Shown here: positions 1 to 8,585 of the stretch, piece by piece
How positions within the stretch are numbered: position 1 is the first letter of the stretch
Layout of the letters: each line of letters opens with the position of its first letter
Origin: Corynebacterium sphenisci DSM 44792
GTDB taxonomy: Bacteria > Actinomycetota > Actinomycetes > Mycobacteriales > Mycobacteriaceae
Assembly (NCBI RefSeq): GCF_001941505.1
Contig: NZ_CP009248.1
Span: forward strand, 1,736,001-1,800,000
Direction of reading: 5' to 3'
Length of the DNA: 64,000 nt
Translations under genes and position numbers: made by a program
Notes under the pieces: generated by a model
Seen by the model: the letters and a program-made list of their open reading frames with translations, nothing else
Database searches by the model: none
What the model was told of the DNA's origin: nothing

Positions 1-212
1 GGGTGACCATGCACGGGCTGGCCCTCAATTGCGACAACACCCTCGACTACTACGGCCATATCGTGCCCTGCGGGATCGCCGACGCCGGGGTGACCACCCT
101 GAGCGCGGAAACCGGCCGCCGCATCGGCGTCGAGGAGATGCGCGAACCCCTGGTCGTGGCGGTGTCCGCGGCGCTAGCGGGGCGGCTGCCGGTTTCCCCG
201 CACGACTTGTAG
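1..212 (+). CDS. lipB: Lipoate-protein ligase LipB, C-terminal part
   Basis: This is the tail of octanoyl-[acyl carrier protein]:protein N-octanoyltransferase, which transfers octanoate from ACP to the lipoyl domains of 2-oxoacid dehydrogenases. The gene runs in from outside the window; about 70 residues are visible, in the frame whose first full codon is at base 3. The segment [12 protein letters not shown] followed by YGHIVPCGI is the conserved C-terminal LipB stretch with the catalytic-region Cys. The TAG stop at 210-212 doubles as the start of the likely -10 box of lipA. The next gene, lipA, inserts the sulfurs, so the two form the lipoate pathway. Confidence 0.93.
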   Translation, partial: VTMHGLALNCDNTLDYYGHIVPCGIADAGVTTLSAETGRRIGVEEMREPLVVAVSAALAGRLPVSPHDL

Positions 213-222
213 GGTGGGGCCC

Positions 223-1272
223 ATGGCACAAGCACCGAAGGGACGTCGCCTGCTGCGCATCGAGGCGAAGAACGCGCAGACCCCGATCGAGGCCAAACCC
301 GGCTGGATCCGCACCACCGCGAAAACCGGCCCGGAGTACCGGGAGATGAAGTCCCGGGTGTCCGGGGCCTCCCTGCACACGGTGTGCCAGGAGGCCAACT
401 GCCCCAACATGTACGAATGCTGGGAATCCCGGGAGGCGACCTTCCTCATCGGCGGCGGCCGCTGCACCCGGCGCTGCGACTTCTGCAATATCGCCACCGG
501 CAAACCCGAGGCCCTGGACCGCGATGAGCCGCGCCGGGTCGCCGAGTCGGTGCGCGAGATGGGCCTGCGCTACGCCACGGTCACCGGGGTGGCCCGCGAT
601 GACCTGCCCGACGGGGCCAGCTGGCTCTACGCGGAGACCTGCCGGCAGATCCACGAGCTCAACCCGGGCACCGGGGTGGAGCTGCTGGTCGACGACTTCC
701 GCGGCGACGGCTCCGCGGCCGAGGCGGTCTTCGAGGCCCGCCCGGAGGTGTTCGCGCACAACCTGGAGACGGTGCCACGGATCTTCAAGAAGATCCGGCC
801 GGCCTTCCGCTACGAGCGCAGCCTGGAGATGATCCACCGGGCCCGGGAGTACGGCCTGGTCACCAAGTCGAACCTCATCCTGGGCATGGGCGAGACCCGG
901 GAGGAGATCCTGGACACCATGCACGATCTGCTGGAGTCCGGCTGCGACATCCTCACCGTCACCCAGTACCTGCGGCCGACGAACCTGCACCACCCGATCG
1001 ACCGCTGGGTCAAGCCCGAGGAGTTCGTGGAGCTGTCCAATATCGCCCGGGAGATGGGTTTCGCCGGGGTGATGGCCGGTCCCCTGGTGCGCTCCTCCTA
1101 CCGGGCCGGCACCCTCTACGCCCGGGCGCTGGCCGCCCGCGGCGAGGAGCTGCCGGAGCACCTGGCGGGCCTGGCGGAGGGCTCCGACAGCACCGCCCAG
1201 GAGGCCTCCAGCGTACTGGCCCGCTTCGGCGCCTCCACGGACGTGCCGGTGGCGCCCTCCAAGGCCAGCTGA
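223..1272 (+). CDS. lipA: Lipoyl synthase LipA
   Basis: A radical-SAM enzyme that inserts two sulfur atoms into protein-bound octanoyl groups to make lipoyl cofactors, here presumably for pyruvate and 2-oxoglutarate dehydrogenase. The 349-residue product has both iron-sulfur motifs: the auxiliary cluster cysteines C55, C60 and C66 ([12 protein letters not shown]) and the radical-SAM CxxxCxxC at C81, C85 and C88 (CTRRCDFC). I chose the ATG at 223 over the GTG at 214. The protein then begins [17 protein letters not shown] as in Corynebacterium, and a TAGGGT box at 210-215 lies 7 bases upstream, which fits leaderless initiation. It follows lipB by 10 bases. Confidence 0.96.
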   Translation: MAQAPKGRRLLRIEAKNAQTPIEAKPGWIRTTAKTGPEYREMKSRVSGASLHTVCQEANCPNMYECWESREATFLIGGGRCTRRCDFCNIATGKPEALDRDEPRRVAESVREMGLRYATVTGVARDDLPDGASWLYAETCRQIHELNPGTGVELLVDDFRGDGSAAEAVFEARPEVFAHNLETVPRIFKKIRPAFRYERSLEMIHRAREYGLVTKSNLILGMGETREEILDTMHDLLESGCDILTVTQYLRPTNLHHPIDRWVKPEEFVELSNIAREMGFAGVMAGPLVRSSYRAGTLYARALAARGEELPEHLAGLAEGSDSTAQEASSVLARFGASTDVPVAPSKAS

Positions 1273-1329
1273 CCGGGACGGCGCAGGGGCCCCGTGGGGC
1301 GGCCCCGGCGATGCCCTAAGCTGGTGGGC

Positions 1330-2112
1330 ATGGCGAAAAACGATGACGTGAAGGCGTTCAAGAAGGCCCAGCGGCAGGCCAAGCGCGCCCAGCGCAAGCA
1401 GACCTGGGGCCAGATGTGGCAGGCCTTCAAGCTGCTCAAGGGCCGGGACAAGAAGCTCATCCCGCTGATGGCCCTGGGCTTCTTCGGGCCGATCCTGGTG
1501 CTGCTGCTCATCGGGCTGGCGCTCGGCGGGATCTGGGTGTGGTTCCTGCCGCTGCTCGGCATCATGATCGGCGCCACCGTGGCGATGTGGATCTTCTCCA
1601 CCCGGCTGCAGAACAGCTTCTACGCCGAGGCCGAGGGCCAGGCCGGGGCGGCCGCCTGGGCGCTGGACAACATGCGCTCCGGGGTGGGCATGATCTGGCA
1701 CGTCAAGACCGGGGTGGTCGCCAACCAGCACATGGACGCCGTGCACCGGGTGGTGGGCAACCCGGGCATCGTGCTCGTCGGCGAGGGCGATGAGCAGCGG
1801 GTGCGCGCCATGATGGCCCGGGAGAAGCGCACCCTGGCCCGGATCGTCGGCGAGACCCCCATCTACGAGGTGATGTCCGGCTCCGCCGAGGGCCAGGTGC
1901 CGGCGAAGCGGCTGCAGCGGGAGCTGCTGCGCTTCCCGCGCAACTACAACAAGGACGAGGCCACCGCCATCGACCGCAAGCTGCGCACCATGGACGCCAA
2001 CCGGGACGCCCGCGCGGGCCTGCCCAAGGGGCCGATGCCCAAGGGCGCCTCCACCGCCGGGATGAACCGGCGGGCCCGCCGCGCCGCGGAACGCAAACAG
2101 CGCCGCGGATAG
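1330..2112 (+). CDS. DUF4191 integral membrane protein
   Basis: A 260-residue conserved actinobacterial membrane protein that regularly follows lipA; its function is not known. A Lys/Arg-rich cytosolic N-terminus (about residues 1-45) precedes two adjacent hydrophobic segments (about 48-95). A soluble domain follows, and the tail ends in a basic run (NRRARRAAERKQRRG). The chosen ATG lies 7 bases after TAAGCT (1317-1322), a leaderless arrangement; the longer ORF from 1294 has no ribosome binding site. A perfect 15-bp hairpin closes the unit downstream. Confidence 0.85.
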   Translation: MAKNDDVKAFKKAQRQAKRAQRKQTWGQMWQAFKLLKGRDKKLIPLMALGFFGPILVLLLIGLALGGIWVWFLPLLGIMIGATVAMWIFSTRLQNSFYAEAEGQAGAAAWALDNMRSGVGMIWHVKTGVVANQHMDAVHRVVGNPGIVLVGEGDEQRVRAMMAREKRTLARIVGETPIYEVMSGSAEGQVPAKRLQRELLRFPRNYNKDEATAIDRKLRTMDANRDARAGLPKGPMPKGASTAGMNRRARRAAERKQRRG

Positions 2113-2129
2113 TCGCCGCCGCCACATGC

Positions 2130-2163
2130 AAACCCGGTTGTGCGCTATCGCACAACCGGGTTT
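2130..2163. terminator. Perfect 15-bp hairpin terminator
   Basis: AAACCCGGTTGTGCG, loop CTAT, CGCACAACCGGGTTT. The left arm starts with A residues and the right arm ends in TTT, so it could work in both directions. It ends the lipB-lipA-DUF4191 unit before the transporter gene. Confidence 0.85.
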
Positions 2164-2252
2164 CCGCGTAATTTCGCCTTGAATTAGATTAGCTATTGAC
2201 CTGCGGTGATGCCCTTTCTGCAGGAATCGACGGGCTATGTCACTATGGACAC

Positions 2253-3872
2253 GTGCATATCCTCGTAGATGAACCGCTTCTCGCCCTCATGCTCATCATG
2301 GCGATCGGCATCGCCATCGGCCAGATCCGGATCGGCGGGTTCAAGCTGGGCGTCGCGGCGGTGCTCTTCGTCGGCCTCGGCTTCGCCACCGTGGAGCCGG
2401 GCATCGAGCTGCCGCCCATCGTCTACATCATCGGGCTGTCCATGTTCGTCTACACCATCGGCCTGGAGTCCGGGCCCGAGTTCTTCGCCAACTTCCGCTC
2501 CACCGGCTGGCGGCACAACCTCTTCGGCGCCGCGATGCTCGCCGCGCTGGCCGCGGTGGCCTGGCTGCTCATCCACCTCTTCCCCCTGGACAACATCGAG
2601 GGCGTGGGCACCTACACCGGCGCGGTGACCAACACCCCGGCCCTGGCCGCGGTGGTCGACGCGCTGCCCGGGCTGATCGCCGAGGACGCCGACCGGGGCG
2701 CCGCCCTGGCGATGCCGGTGGTCGGCTACTCCCTGGCCTACCCCATCGGCGTGCTCGGGGTGATCGCCTCCATCGCCATCATGGCCCGGGTGTTCCGGGT
2801 GGATCACGACCGGGAGGCGATGGAGGCCGGGGTGGCGGCGCTGCCGCTGCACACCCGCCGGGTGGAGATCACCGGCGCGGAGCTGCCGGAGGTCGGCGAG
2901 ATGCCCCGGGTGTTCGGCCTGGACTTCTCCATCTCCCGGATCGAGCACAAGGGCAAGCTGTACGTGCCCGCCGACTCGGACACCGTCGACGCCGGGGACA
3001 TCGTCACCGTGGTGGCCACCGAGGACGTCATCGAGGAGGTGGCCACCCGGGTCGGCGAACTGCTGCCCGGCGATCCCACCGCGGACGGCCGGCTGGACTT
3101 CCGGCGCATCTTCGTCTCCTCGGAGCGGGTGTGCGGGGTGCCGCTGGCGGAGCTGCACACCGAGATGAACGGGATGGTGATCACCCGGGTGCGCCGCGGC
3201 GACCTGGACATGGTGGCCTCCCCGGAGATGAAGCTGGAGCTCGGCGACCGGGTGCGGGTGGTGGCCACCCCGGACAGGATCGAGGAGGCCACGAAGTTCT
3301 TCGGCGACTCCTACAAGCGCCTCTCCGACGTCAACCTGCTGCCCATGGTGCTGGGCCTGACCCTGGGCATCCTGATCGGCATGATCGAGATCCCGATCCC
3401 CGGCGGGGTGGGCCTGAAGCTGGGCTCGGCCGGCGGCCCCCTGGTCGTCGCGCTCATCCTCGGCGCGCTGGGCCGCACCGGCCCGCTGGTGTGGCCCATC
3501 CCCTACTCCGCGAACCTCGCCTTCCGGCAGGTGGGCCTGGCGCTGTTCCTCGCCGGCATCGGCACCACCGCCGGCGCCGGGTTCAAGGCGGCGCTGTCCG
3601 ACCCGGCCTCCCTCATCGTGCTGGGCCTGGCCGGGATCATCGCGGTGACCATGTCCATGGGCACCCTGATCGTGGGCCACAAGGTGCTGCGGATCCCCTT
3701 CGGCCAGACCGCGGGCATCCTCGCCGGGCTGCAGACCCACCCGGCGGTGCTCACCTACGTCAACGACCAGTCCCGCAATGAGCTGCCCGCGATGGGCTAC
3801 ACCACCGTCTACCCGATGGCGATGATCGTCAAGATCATCCTCGCCCAGCTGCTCATCGTCACCCTGGTGTGA
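2253..3872 (+). CDS. AspT/YidE-family transporter with RCK_C domains
   Basis: A 539-residue membrane protein of the aspartate:alanine exchanger (AspT/YidE/YbjL) family. Two membrane blocks (about residues 5-185 and 375-539) flank a cytosolic middle part holding two RCK_C/TrkA-C-like regulatory domains (about 205-285 and 295-365), the typical order for this family. The substrate cannot be read from sequence; an amino or dicarboxylic acid is likely. The start chosen is GTG 2253 (HILVDEPLLALML follows), 6 bases after CACTAT at 2241-2246, so probably leaderless. The longer ORF beginning at 2196 would place non-hydrophobic residues before the first membrane segment. Its position between lipA and glnA is also seen in other corynebacteria. 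Confidence 0.85.
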   Translation: MHILVDEPLLALMLIMAIGIAIGQIRIGGFKLGVAAVLFVGLGFATVEPGIELPPIVYIIGLSMFVYTIGLESGPEFFANFRSTGWRHNLFGAAMLAALAAVAWLLIHLFPLDNIEGVGTYTGAVTNTPALAAVVDALPGLIAEDADRGAALAMPVVGYSLAYPIGVLGVIASIAIMARVFRVDHDREAMEAGVAALPLHTRRVEITGAELPEVGEMPRVFGLDFSISRIEHKGKLYVPADSDTVDAGDIVTVVATEDVIEEVATRVGELLPGDPTADGRLDFRRIFVSSERVCGVPLAELHTEMNGMVITRVRRGDLDMVASPEMKLELGDRVRVVATPDRIEEATKFFGDSYKRLSDVNLLPMVLGLTLGILIGMIEIPIPGGVGLKLGSAGGPLVVALILGALGRTGPLVWPIPYSANLAFRQVGLALFLAGIGTTAGAGFKAALSDPASLIVLGLAGIIAVTMSMGTLIVGHKVLRIPFGQTAGILAGLQTHPAVLTYVNDQSRNELPAMGYTTVYPMAMIVKIILAQLLIVTLV

Positions 3873-3939
3873 CACCGGGCCCGGTGCGGCCGGGGAGGGC
3901 GGCGGCGCCCCGGCCCGGCGCACCCGGCCCCGGGCATGA

Positions 3940-3996
3940 AAGAACCCGCCAATTTGAGGATGCGCTCTCGCGAGCGCACTAGCCTGGGCGGGTCTT
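3940..3996. other. Imperfect stem-loop between convergent genes
   Basis: AAGAACCCGCC (3940-3950) pairs, with one bulged A, with GGCGGGTCTT (3987-3996). Inside lies a second perfect stem, TGCGCTC/GAGCGCA with loop TCGC (3961-3978). The element lies between the plus-strand transporter and the minus-strand RDD gene and is probably a bidirectional terminator. No other function is evident in the 175-base gap. Confidence 0.5.
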
Positions 3997-4047
3997 GTTG
4001 ATCCGGAAGCGTAGGCGCCCACCCCCGGGGCGTCAACCCCGGCGGGC

Positions 4048-4566
4048 TCAGGCGCGGATCACGGCGGTGCCGGTGGCCCGGTCGTGCATACCGCGCAGAT
4101 CCGAGTCCTGGATGATCGGCGGCAGCAGCAGCAGGGTGAGGAAGCTGCGCACGAAGGCCCGCCACAGGCCGACCCGCTGGTCGGGCTTGTCGATCCGGGC
4201 CACGCCCATGCCGAGCACCGCATGGCCCGGGGTGCGCGCGAAGAGCCACACCGACACCGTGCCCACGATGAGGAAGATGATGAAGGTCCAGGTGGCGGAG
4301 AAGGACTGCCAGGCGATGAAGGGGTCGCCGTACTGCTCCATCTGGGACTGGTCGGGGCCGAAGAAGGGGTAGACCAGGGTGGTCAGCATCATCGAGACCA
4401 GCCAGTCGATGGCCAGCGCCCCGACCCGGCGGCCCAGGCTGGCCTGGGAGCCGGAGCCGGTGCGCTCCAGGCCCAGGTTCTGCCCGGGGTACTCGGAGAG
4501 GTTCTCGGGGTCTTCGTATTGGCCGGGGACCTGGGGGCCCTCCAGCCAGTTGTGCTTCTCGGCCAT
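4048..4566 (-). CDS. RDD family membrane protein
   Basis: A 172-residue membrane protein with an RDD domain (about residues 50-165: GRRVGALAIDWL, then the basic and acidic RDD-type positions around ARTPGHAVLGMGVARID) and two to three hydrophobic helices. Its physiological role is unknown. The Pro/Gly-rich N-terminus is cytosolic. The ATG at 4566 lies 6 bases after TATGCT (+ strand 4573-4578), so it appears leaderless. It is divergent from glnA at 4862 and holds the place of the RDD gene next to glnA in other corynebacteria. Confidence 0.88.
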   Translation of the reverse strand: MAEKHNWLEGPQVPGQYEDPENLSEYPGQNLGLERTGSGSQASLGRRVGALAIDWLVSMMLTTLVYPFFGPDQSQMEQYGDPFIAWQSFSATWTFIIFLIVGTVSVWLFARTPGHAVLGMGVARIDKPDQRVGLWRAFVRSFLTLLLLPPIIQDSDLRGMHDRATGTAVIRA

Positions 4567-4662
4567 GCGGTCAGCATAGCCGCCGCGGCGGCGGCCCCGA
4601 ACCGGGCCGGGGCCGGCCGCCACCGCCGCCGTGACGGGGCCGCGGCGCCGGGGGCCATTGGT

Positions 4663-4861
4663 TATGCTGGTGTGCATGGCCGTGGGTCAACCCGGCCGCA
4701 TGCTCCCGCGATCGCACGGGCACCCCGCCCCGCCCGGCGGGGCGCCCGCGCGGCGCGCCGGCGGTGCGGACGTCGACGCCCACCCGGTCGACCGGCGGGG
4801 CGCCCCTGCACCCCCTGTCCGAGCCCCGCCGGGGACTCAACCCCCACAAGGAGCATGCACC
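4663..4861 (+). promoter_or_regulatory. glnA1 promoter and leader with in-frame upstream ATG
   Basis: TATGCT (4663-4668) is the best -10 box. Seven bases later is an ATG at 4676, in frame with the glutamine synthetase and with no stop before it. The normal start at GTG 4862 has a good ribosome binding site, AAGGAG at 4848-4853. The leader is therefore either a 5' UTR of about 186 bases or a 62-residue Pro/Arg-rich N-terminal extension. No convincing AmtR box was found. Confidence 0.5.
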
Positions 4862-6298
4862 GTGGCTTTCACCTCCCCCGAGGACGTGGTCAAGTTCATC
4901 GAGGACGAGGCCGTCGAGTTCGTCGACGTCCGCTTCACCGACGTCCCCGGCACCGAGCAGCACGTCACCATCCCCGCCTCGGCCTTCGACGTCGACGCCA
5001 TGGAGGACGGGCTCGCCTTCGACGGCTCGTCGATCCGGGGCTTCACCACCATCGACGAATCCGATATGACCCTGCTGCCGGATCTCGCCACGGCGCGGCT
5101 GGACCCCTTCCGCACCGCGAAAACCCTGAACATCCGCTTCTTCGTGCATGACCCCTTCACCCTGGAGCCGTTCAGCCGGGATCCGCGCAACGTCGCCCGC
5201 AAGGCCGAGGAGTACCTCGTGTCCACCGGGATCGCGGACACCTGCTTCTTCGGCGCGGAGGCGGAGTTCTACGTCTTCGACTCGGTGCGCTTCGCCACCG
5301 GCATCAACGGCGGCCACTACGAGGTGGATTCCGTGGAGGGCTGGTGGAACCGGGGCAAGGAGGCCAATCCGGACGGCTCGGCGAACCTGGGCTACAAGAC
5401 CCGGGTCAAGGGCGGCTACTTCCCCACCGCGCCCTACGACCACTACCAGGACCTGCGCGACGAGATGTGCAGGGAGCTCGCCGCGGCCGGCTTCGAGCTG
5501 GAGCGCGCCCACCACGAGGTGGGCACCGGCGGGCAGATGGAGATCAACTACAAGTTCAACTCCATGCTGCACGCCGCCGATGATCTGCAGTCCTTCAAGT
5601 ACATCGTGAAGAACGTCGCCTGGCGGGCGGGCAAGTCCGCCACCTTCATGCCCAAGCCCCTGGCCGGGGACAACGGCTCCGGGATGCACGCGCACATGTC
5701 GCTGTGGAAGGACGGCGAGCCGCTCTTCCACGACGAGTCGGGCTACGGGGGGCTCTCCGACATCGCCAGGTTCTACATCGGCGGCATCCTGGCGCATGCC
5801 GGGGCGGTGCTGGCCTTCACCAACCCGACGCTGAACTCCTACCACCGGCTGGTGAAGGGCTTCGAGGCGCCGATCAACCTGGTGTACTCGCAGCGCAACC
5901 GCTCCGCGGCGGTGCGCATCCCGATCACCGGCTCCAACCCCAAGGCGAAGCGGATCGAGTTCCGCGCCCCGGATCCCTCGGGCAACCCCTACCTGGGCTT
6001 CGCGGCGATGATGATGGCCGGCCTCGACGGCATCCGCAACCGGATCGAGCCGGACGCGCCGGTGGACAAGGATCTCTACGAGCTGCCCCCCGAGGAGGCC
6101 GCCAGCATCCCGCAGGCGCCGACCTCCCTGGAGGCCGCGCTGGCCGCCCTGGAGGCCGATCACGAGTTCCTGCTCGAGGGCGATGTGTTCACCGAGGACC
6201 TGATCGAGACCTACATCGCGTACAAGTACGACAACGAAATCGCCCCGGTGCGGCTGCGGCCCACCCCCCAGGAGTTCGAGCTCTACTACGACGTGTAG
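4862..6298 (+). CDS. glnA: Glutamine synthetase type I, copy 1 (syntenic glnA)
   Basis: ATP-dependent ligation of ammonium to glutamate. The 478 residues match the GSI-beta length. Visible motifs are the ammonium-site loop FDGSSIRGF (about 53-61), the catalytic loop [14 protein letters not shown] with Asn271, the flap GFEAP with Glu335, NRSAAVRIP, and the adenylylation loop [11 protein letters not shown] with Tyr406, the predicted target of GlnE (30824-33994). Position next to the RDD gene makes this the syntenic glnA. Oddly, the flap reads LVKGFEAP: Lys332 replaces a proline that copies 2 and 3 keep and that I recall as conserved in bacterial GSI. GTG 4862 follows AAGGAG by 8 bases. A 14-bp hairpin terminates it. 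Confidence 0.95.
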   Translation: MAFTSPEDVVKFIEDEAVEFVDVRFTDVPGTEQHVTIPASAFDVDAMEDGLAFDGSSIRGFTTIDESDMTLLPDLATARLDPFRTAKTLNIRFFVHDPFTLEPFSRDPRNVARKAEEYLVSTGIADTCFFGAEAEFYVFDSVRFATGINGGHYEVDSVEGWWNRGKEANPDGSANLGYKTRVKGGYFPTAPYDHYQDLRDEMCRELAAAGFELERAHHEVGTGGQMEINYKFNSMLHAADDLQSFKYIVKNVAWRAGKSATFMPKPLAGDNGSGMHAHMSLWKDGEPLFHDESGYGGLSDIARFYIGGILAHAGAVLAFTNPTLNSYHRLVKGFEAPINLVYSQRNRSAAVRIPITGSNPKAKRIEFRAPDPSGNPYLGFAAMMMAGLDGIRNRIEPDAPVDKDLYELPPEEAASIPQAPTSLEAALAALEADHEFLLEGDVFTEDLIETYIAYKYDNEIAPVRLRPTPQEFELYYDV

Positions 6299-6330
6299 CG
6301 CCCGGCGGGCAGCGTCCCCGCCGCACCACC

Positions 6331-6362
6331 GGCCGCCCGGCCCCGCATGGGGCCGGGCGGCC
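6331..6362. terminator. 14-bp hairpin after glnA1
   Basis: GGCCGCCCGGCCCC, loop GCAT, GGGGCCGGGCGGCC: a perfect stem with no T-tract, lying 33 bases after the glnA1 stop. It separates glnA1 from the ThDP-enzyme gene. Confidence 0.75.
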
Positions 6363-6522
6363 GGCCGTGTCCCCGGGGGGGCGCCGCCCGGATGCCCGGG
6401 CGGGCGATCCCACCCCGGGGTTCCGGCGGATTCCCGGTTCCCCCACCATCGGACCACCCCCGCGTCCCCCCGTTTTTCCCTCGGCGATCCGCCACCCGCC
6501 CCATTCCGGGGGTGCGTGGATG

Positions 6523-6557
6523 TAGCATGGGTCACTTCCGGGGCGATACATTCCCCG
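6523..6557 (+). promoter_or_regulatory. Promoter and inverted repeat upstream of the ThDP enzyme
   Basis: In the 345-base gap after glnA1, besides the terminator, TAGCAT (6523-6528) is a plausible -10 box. Just downstream, around the expected transcription start, is CGGGG-N9-CCCCG (6539-6557) with an AT-rich centre. This could be an operator or a 5' hairpin. The remaining sequence to 6643 is GC-rich without other signals, except AAGGA (6634-6638) as the ribosome binding site. Confidence 0.4.
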
Positions 6558-6643
6558 ACCACCCCGCGCCGGCGGCCGGCCCGGCCGCCGGCGCCGCGCG
6601 GGCGCCCCCGGCGCACCGCGCCACGCACCACCGAAGGACCCCC

Positions 6644-8335
6644 ATGACCCTCGCCCAGCACCTCGCCGATCCCCTCGTGGAACCCGACCTGCACGAGCCC
6701 ACCGTCTCCCAGGTGGTGGCCGACGCGATCGCCGTCCACGCCGATCACGTCTTCGGCCTGGTCGGCAACGCCAACTCCCATATCGTCTCCTCGCTGACCC
6801 GCCGCGGCTTCCCCTACACCGCGGTGCGCCACGAGAGCGCCACGGTCGCCGCCGCGGACGCCTTCCACCGCGCCGGCGGCGGGATCGCGGTGGCCACCAC
6901 CACCTGCGGGGCCGGGTTCACCAACACGCTCACCGCCCTGGCCGAGGCCGCGAAGGCCCGGATCCCGCTGGTGCTGGTCACCGGCGCCGCCCCGACCGCG
7001 CCCCGCCCCTTCGACCTGGACCAGGCCGGGCTGGTGGACGCCCTGGGCGTGCCCCGGCGCACCGCGGCCCCCGGGCGCGCGGGCGCCGAGGCCGCCGCCG
7101 CCTTCGCCGAGGCGGCCGCCTCGCGCACCCCGGTGGTGCTCGAGGTGCCCTTCGACGCGCAGACCGCCCCCGCCGGGGCCGGCGCCGCTGCGGCGCCGGC
7201 CAACCCGGTGGCAGCCCCCGCCCCGGCCGCACCCGAGCCGGCGGTGGTGGCCGCCCTGGCCCGGCGCCTGGCCGGCGCGGCCCGGCCGCTCATCATCGCC
7301 GGGCGCGGGGTGGTCGACTCCGGCACCGCCGGGGCGGTCGCCGCCCTGGCCGAGCGGCTCGGCGCGCTGCACATGCACACCGCGATGGCCGCCAACGTCC
7401 TCGGCGGGCCCTGGTGCCTGGGTACCGCCGGCGGATTCGCGCACGCCTCCCGCCTGGGACTCACCCGGGCCGCCGACGTGGTGCTGAGCCTCGGCGCCTC
7501 GCACAACGCCTTCCAGGTCCGCGGCGGCCGGCTGCTGGACCCGGCGGCGCACGTCATCCAGGTCGTCGACGAAGCGCATCCGGCGGCCCGGCCGGTCGAC
7601 GAGCTGGTGCTCGCCGATCTGCGCGACCTGCTGCCGGCGCTGCTGGAGGCCCTGGCCGGGCTGCCCGGGCCCGCGGCGACCTGGCGCGAGGAGCTCGGCG
7701 CGCTCGGGCCGGCCGAGGACCGCGCGGCCACCCCGGAGCTGTTCGCGGAAACCGGCGCGGACGGCCGGATCGACCCGCGGGCGGCGCTGCGCCGGATCGA
7801 CGCGGCGCTGCCGGCGGAGCGCACCGTGGTCACCGACGGCGGGCACTTCCTGGGCTGGGTGCCCAAGCACCTCACCGCCACCGATCCGCATGGCCAGGTG
7901 CTGGTGGGCACCGCGGTGCAGTCCATCGGCCTGGGCTTCGGCTCCGCGGTGGGCGCCGCCGCGGCCCGCCCGGGGGCGGCGACGGTGCTGGTCACCGGCG
8001 ACGGCGGCGGGCTGATGGCGCTGGCCGACCTGGACTCCTTCCTGCGCACCGTGCGCCATGGCGCGGTGGTGGTGCTCAACGACGCCGCCTACGGCGCGGA
8101 GCTGCACCAGTACGCCGCCGAGGGCCTGCACACCGCCTCGATGCTGATCGAGGACGTGGACTTCGCCGCCCTGGGCCGCGCCCTCGGCGCCCGCGGGGTG
8201 ACCGTGGCCGATCCGGCGGACTGGCCGGCCGCGGAGGCCGCCCTCGCCGCACCGGAGGGGGTCACCGTGGTGGACGTGAAGATCTCCCGGGAGGTCGTCG
8301 CCGACTTCATCGCCGAGGTGCTCAAGCGCCAGTAG
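6644..8335 (+). CDS. ThDP-dependent enzyme, acetolactate synthase-like
   Basis: A 563-residue protein of the thiamine-diphosphate decarboxylase/acetolactate synthase superfamily. The Pyr domain (about residues 18-180) carries the activating Glu64 (AVRHESATVAAADAF). A central domain spans about 215-355, and the PP domain (about 385-550) holds the ThDP/Mg motif GDGGG at 452-456 ending in VVVLNDAAYG. The actual 2-oxoacid substrate cannot be told. Ala/Pro-rich linkers separate the domains. The ATG is chosen for AAGGA 5 bases upstream. No small ALS regulatory subunit lies nearby, so it is probably not the housekeeping IlvB. Its place between two glutamine synthetase genes suggests a shared pathway, which is inference. 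Confidence 0.85.
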   Translation: MTLAQHLADPLVEPDLHEPTVSQVVADAIAVHADHVFGLVGNANSHIVSSLTRRGFPYTAVRHESATVAAADAFHRAGGGIAVATTTCGAGFTNTLTALAEAAKARIPLVLVTGAAPTAPRPFDLDQAGLVDALGVPRRTAAPGRAGAEAAAAFAEAAASRTPVVLEVPFDAQTAPAGAGAAAAPANPVAAPAPAAPEPAVVAALARRLAGAARPLIIAGRGVVDSGTAGAVAALAERLGALHMHTAMAANVLGGPWCLGTAGGFAHASRLGLTRAADVVLSLGASHNAFQVRGGRLLDPAAHVIQVVDEAHPAARPVDELVLADLRDLLPALLEALAGLPGPAATWREELGALGPAEDRAATPELFAETGADGRIDPRAALRRIDAALPAERTVVTDGGHFLGWVPKHLTATDPHGQVLVGTAVQSIGLGFGSAVGAAAARPGAATVLVTGDGGGLMALADLDSFLRTVRHGAVVVLNDAAYGAELHQYAAEGLHTASMLIEDVDFAALGRALGARGVTVADPADWPAAEAALAAPEGVTVVDVKISREVVADFIAEVLKRQ

Positions 8336-8393
8336 CCGGCCCCGAGGGGCCCCGCGGCGGGCCCACGCGGCGGCCCCCCGGGGGCGTCGCGAT

Positions 8394-8473
8394 GGTTACC
8401 TGGCGGCAACACGGGGGAACGGGACGGGAAACACCGGGTACCTAACGTCGGCGACGTCCCCGGATCGGGTACC
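8394..8473 (+). promoter_or_regulatory. Candidate promoter of glutamine synthetase copy 2
   Basis: The 250-base gap after the ThDP gene contains TAACGT (8443-8448) as the best -10 box. It is flanked by two GGTACC palindromes (8437-8442 and 8468-8473, 31 bp apart, about three helical turns) and preceded by GGTTACC (8394-8400). The 12-mer CCTAACGTCGGC (8441-8452) recurs upstream of the gene at 54987. A small GGCCCC-GA-GGGGCC hairpin follows the ThDP stop codon. Confidence 0.4.
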
Positions 8474-8585
8474 CCCCGGACCGTGGACGCCACGGGCGCC
8501 GGCCGCAGGTTCGTGACCGGCAGGGGCGCCTGCGGCCGGCCCCTCCCGGGGCGGCCCGAAGCCAGCCAACCATCTAGGAGTCATC

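Noticed and set aside
4567..4861. AmtR operator upstream of glnA
   Set aside because: I looked for the ATCTATAGA-like palindrome of the corynebacterial nitrogen regulator and found no acceptable match; the region is too GC-rich.
4571..8131. A 1186-residue open frame on the minus strand opposite GS copy 1 and the ThDP gene
   Set aside because: It is a mirror of third-position G/C in real plus-strand genes: low-complexity Gly/Arg/His/Val, no domain, and it crosses the terminator and promoters of the true genes.
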